From JBBQFC01 sp038321615 (GTDB taxonomy: Bacteria > Bacteroidota > Bacteroidia > Flavobacteriales_D > Cryomorphaceae): a stretch of 47,863 bases of DNA. Made by a program: the position numbers and the translations under genes. The stretch is from contig JBBQFC010000022.1 of NCBI GenBank assembly GCA_038321615.1, forward strand, positions 1 through 47,863, read 5' to 3'. This document shows positions 45,598 to 47,863 of this stretch, one piece after another. The notes below the pieces were generated by a model. That model was not told the DNA's origin, searched no databases, and saw nothing but the letters and a program-made list of their open reading frames with translations. Numbering within the stretch: the first letter of the stretch is position 1; the number at the start of each line of letters is the position of its first letter.

Positions 45598-46873
45598 TCG
45601 GCTTTCTTTTTATGATTCTATTCGGATATACTATGAGCTGTATAAAGTTAAATTCCAAGTTGTCAAAAGATACCTTTGATTTTGGTTCAACTTCTAAAAA
45701 TAGGTTAGGATACCATCTAAGATTTGTTCTCAGTATCCAACTTTGGATTCGATTTGGTCTAATATCCCAACCAAATGTAAGACCATAACCAAATTTATCT
45801 CCACCGATATCGACAGTTTTTACACCTTCGAATACTTCCTTGAAATTTAAATTTTCATAAGTGATGGTCGGACCTACAAAAGGAACAAATCCGTGATAAT
45901 CAAATAAATACTTTGTCGCTTCAAATAAAAACGATTTCCTTTTCAAGTCCTGATTGGCACCATAGCTATCAGTCGAAACACCGTATCCCCGATAGCCAAA
46001 AGCCAAATTAACATCGCGTTTATGAGAATAATAGCCTACGGTAAAATCAGGCATAATGGATGTACCATAACTCTCTATATAAGGTCTATTATTGTCGTTG
46101 TAGCTGCTTTCCTTAAGCCAAAAGGCGGCAGAAATCCCGACGCCTAAATAAAACCCGTTTAATCTTCCCTGGTCAGCAAGTTTTCTTGTTATTTCTTCTG
46201 TTCTTCCCGATTCCCAATCTTTCTCGGCACTTGAGCTTGTTTCAAGAATAAACCTATATGATAAGGTTGCATAGATTGGTGGAGTATTAATCTTTTCTAT
46301 CTGATTCCGTGAGATATAGTAATCTCTTTGATTCTGATAATTCCAAGCTAATCCAAATTCAAATAAATGCTGTTTTGAATTGAAGGTCATTCCTGCTAAT
46401 AGCGGAAAACCCGTGTGATTCAACTCTGGACCACTTGGATAATCGAAATTATTATTTTGTTGTTCGTGATTGAATGGGGCAATTGAAACACCAATATAAG
46501 GACGGATTTTATTATTCTCAATTCTCAACGGATAATACTTAAACACTGTTTCTACTCCCCTTAGAGATATTATTTCTTGATTTTCTTTTTTGACAGTTTG
46601 TGAATACAACGGTATTCCTATGTAAAAATCTGCATGCCCCCAAAAATGCGTACCTCCGATTAAAAACCTTGGTAATAAGGTGCTCTGAATATTTGTTGAT
46701 TTAATATTTCCATTCACATCAACAAATTTTGTGCTTCCTCCAAAAGATGATTGAATATCAAGCCCTAAGTTCAATTGAGCAAACCTGTGTCTGCTTTGCT
46801 TCTCGATGTAAACCTGAGAAAAAACGGTTTGACCAAAAATCGAAAGTATTATGATTGATAAAATTCTCGTCAT
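45590..46873 (-). CDS. Outer-membrane beta-barrel protein of unknown function
   Basis: A 427-aa protein with a signal peptide (TRILSIIILSIFGQTVFSQ) and dense amphipathic beta strands in two halves (residues about 20-215 and 240-427), each with the alternating aromatic pattern of outer-membrane barrels (YIGVSIAPFNH, YATLSYRFIL; FYLGVGISAAFWL, VNLAFGYRGYGV, FGYGLTFGWDIRPN). The C-terminus is basic (IIKRKPNR) rather than ending in an aromatic residue. The ATG at 46873 is chosen because the upstream GTG-type start adds 14 unlikely residues. The gene is bracketed by an exact inverted 9-mer (45589-45597 and 46890-46898), whose inner copy overlaps the stop codon. No function assignable. Confidence 0.82.
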   Translation of the reverse strand: MTRILSIIILSIFGQTVFSQVYIEKQSRHRFAQLNLGLDIQSSFGGSTKFVDVNGNIKSTNIQSTLLPRFLIGGTHFWGHADFYIGIPLYSQTVKKENQEIISLRGVETVFKYYPLRIENNKIRPYIGVSIAPFNHEQQNNNFDYPSGPELNHTGFPLLAGMTFNSKQHLFEFGLAWNYQNQRDYYISRNQIEKINTPPIYATLSYRFILETSSSAEKDWESGRTEEITRKLADQGRLNGFYLGVGISAAFWLKESSYNDNNRPYIESYGTSIMPDFTVGYYSHKRDVNLAFGYRGYGVSTDSYGANQDLKRKSFLFEATKYLFDYHGFVPFVGPTITYENLNFKEVFEGVKTVDIGGDKFGYGLTFGWDIRPNRIQSWILRTNLRWYPNLFLEVEPKSKVSFDNLEFNFIQLIVYPNRIIKRKPNR

Positions 46874-47322
46874 TGTTACTTTTTTGCTGACCGCTAACGG
46901 TCTGGCATATCCCACGCGCGCTTCGAAGATAAATCTTTTCGCCCTTCAATCTGTAGAGTTTCGATTCGGAAACGTGAAGCTTCTGCGATCTGCGCATAGC
47001 CGATGCCTTGTTGGCTTGTCGCCGGCGTGCTTATGACTGTGCGGGTGTTGTTGGCCACGGGTGGGGATCGCACGTAGGCTATGCATTCATTTTCCAAGCC
47101 GAAAGCTACCGAGCTCCCGCAACGGGGCGTTTATGCGAACAGCTTCGATTGCAGGTGACGCTTTTTTTTCGGGGGACGGCGGTGCTTGGCAACTTTTGGT
47201 ATAAGCGCAGTGCGGGTTTTCGAAGCGATTCAATGTCAACCTACGGCAAAGTTTATTAAGAGTAAAAATGCTCATTTTTAGCTATTCAGACCGCATTACG
47301 CTTATACAATGTTATGGGCTTG
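46874..47322. other. Long non-coding spacer between two beta-barrel genes
   Basis: A 449-bp interval without a credible gene, GC-richer in the middle than its flanks. It begins with ACCGCTAAC (46890-46898) and ends near CAATGTTATGGGC (47307-47319). The boundaries resemble GCTAAC/GTTATGGGC words often seen around cassette-like genes in Bacteroidetes, but they do not match the classical integron attC core. Confidence 0.45.
46890..46898 (+). repeat. Inverted 9-mer ACCGCTAAC, upstream of beta-barrel gene
   Basis: Exact reverse complement of 45589-45597. Lies 17 bp before the ATG of the beta-barrel gene on its coding strand. Confidence 0.6.
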
Positions 47323-47863
47323 TTATTTTAACCGGTATGCAACACCAAAGCCAAATGATATTGTTTCAATTTGCTGTTCAAAATTAAAAACTTCAAATTC
47401 TGGTTTAGTTGAAAAGTAATCTGCGCTTAATAAAAGTGCTACTTTTCCCCCAACATTTATTCTGAAAACCGTCCCAATGTTAAATGCAAAAGACGAAGCT
47501 TACTCTGATCCAAATCCTAAGCCAGGAAGAGTAGTCACAGAATATCCAATCATTGGCCGAAAATCCCATTCAGCTTTTTCAGATAACGGGAACGATAACA
47601 AAGGTCCAACCATTAAGCCACCATACGCCCAAGGGTCAATCTCGTCAATTACTAGCGGATTTGCAGCTCCAAACCAAGTTGCCGCTATCCCAAAATTTTC
47701 AGAAAAGCGATATCCAAAATTAACTAAGTTCAATTGAATACCTGTTTTTGCCGAACCAGCGGTTTCATCCCCAAAGTCACTAATTGGAATTGAAGGCCCA
47801 ATGGATAAACCGATATAACCTTTTCTTTTATCTGATTTGTTTTTCAATTCCTTGGTCTCGGGA
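47323..47863 (-). pseudogene. Outer-membrane beta-barrel gene with in-frame stop, 5' end outside the window
   Basis: The minus-strand frame is open from the window edge to a TAA at 47500-47502, and continues in the same frame after it with FAFNIGTVFRINVGGKVALL, then SADYFSTKPEFEVFNFEQQ and FGFGVAYRLK to a stop at 47323-47325. Both parts show small outer-membrane barrel strands (GYIGLSIGPSIPISDFG; FGYRFSENFGIAATWF; WDFRPMIGYSVTTLPGLG). The residues around the stop form one continuous beta-hairpin pattern, so it looks like a single nonsense mutation. No ATG lies near the visible N-terminus; the frame runs past the edge, so the signal peptide is probably outside. A sequencing error is an alternative. 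Confidence 0.7.

Noticed and set aside
46874..47322. Integron attC site between the beta-barrel genes
   Set aside because: The boundary words GTTAGCG and GTTATGG do not fit the GTTRRRY core, and the spacer (449 bp) is much longer than known attC sites.

Overview
The window looks like a piece of a Bacteroidota chromosome, most likely a marine or aquatic Flavobacteriales relative (Cryomorphaceae or Crocinitomicaceae type; family-level placement is a guess). The evidence is several secreted proteins with type IX secretion (T9SS) C-terminal sorting domains, a PorP/SprF-like protein next to OmpA/PD40 proteins, a SUF operon ending in sufT and a DUF2480 gene, the long purF-like amidophosphoribosyltransferase of this phylum, and TTTG / TAnnTTTG promoter boxes. 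No rRNA, tRNA or CRISPR array was seen.

Layout. 1-4049 (minus): two tandem paralogous choice-of-anchor-L surface proteins, the first cut by the window edge. 4199-8918 (plus): four tightly packed genes: M20 dipeptidase, LEA-like lipoprotein, DUF255 thioredoxin-fold protein, secreted protein of unknown function. 8948-11500 (minus): a BNR/sortilin-like T9SS cargo protein. 11724-12633: a decayed ISAs1-family insertion sequence with recognisable terminal repeats. 12777-19091 (plus): sufA-B-C-D-S-E-T plus DUF2480, with overlapping or nearly touching genes and a good Bacteroidetes promoter. 19117-20515: a 252-bp direct repeat (the 3' end of the purF-like gene) bracketing a VapB-like/PIN toxin-antitoxin pair. 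20283-22184 (minus): the purF-like gene. 22357-26217 (plus): a 1286-aa T9SS type B protein. 26214-26744 (minus): 3-hydroxyanthranilate 3,4-dioxygenase. 26783-35233 (minus): a five-gene envelope cluster (repeat protein, small type B cargo, PorP/SprF, two OmpA proteins), which looks like a dedicated secretion or attachment machine. 35339-36430: an FAD oxidoreductase. 36717-40866 (minus): dabA-dabB, an energy-coupled inorganic carbon uptake system.

From about 41 kb onward the character changes. The DNA is AT-richer, gene-poor and full of wreckage. It holds two degenerate group II intron 3' ends (maturase C-terminus plus domain V hairpin) in the same orientation 3.8 kb apart, a read-through remnant of a higB-higA toxin-antitoxin pair ending at one intron remnant, one intact LPP20/ARPP-1 domain gene between them, a beta-barrel gene flanked by an exact inverted 9-mer, a long non-coding spacer, and a beta-barrel gene carrying an in-frame stop. 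I read this as an accessory or recombination-prone region attached to a conserved core.

The best candidates for something little described are the five-gene PorP/OmpA/type B cargo operon, the purF-tail repeat around the toxin-antitoxin pair, and the intron-flanked island. All family assignments come from reading the protein sequences; no database search was run.
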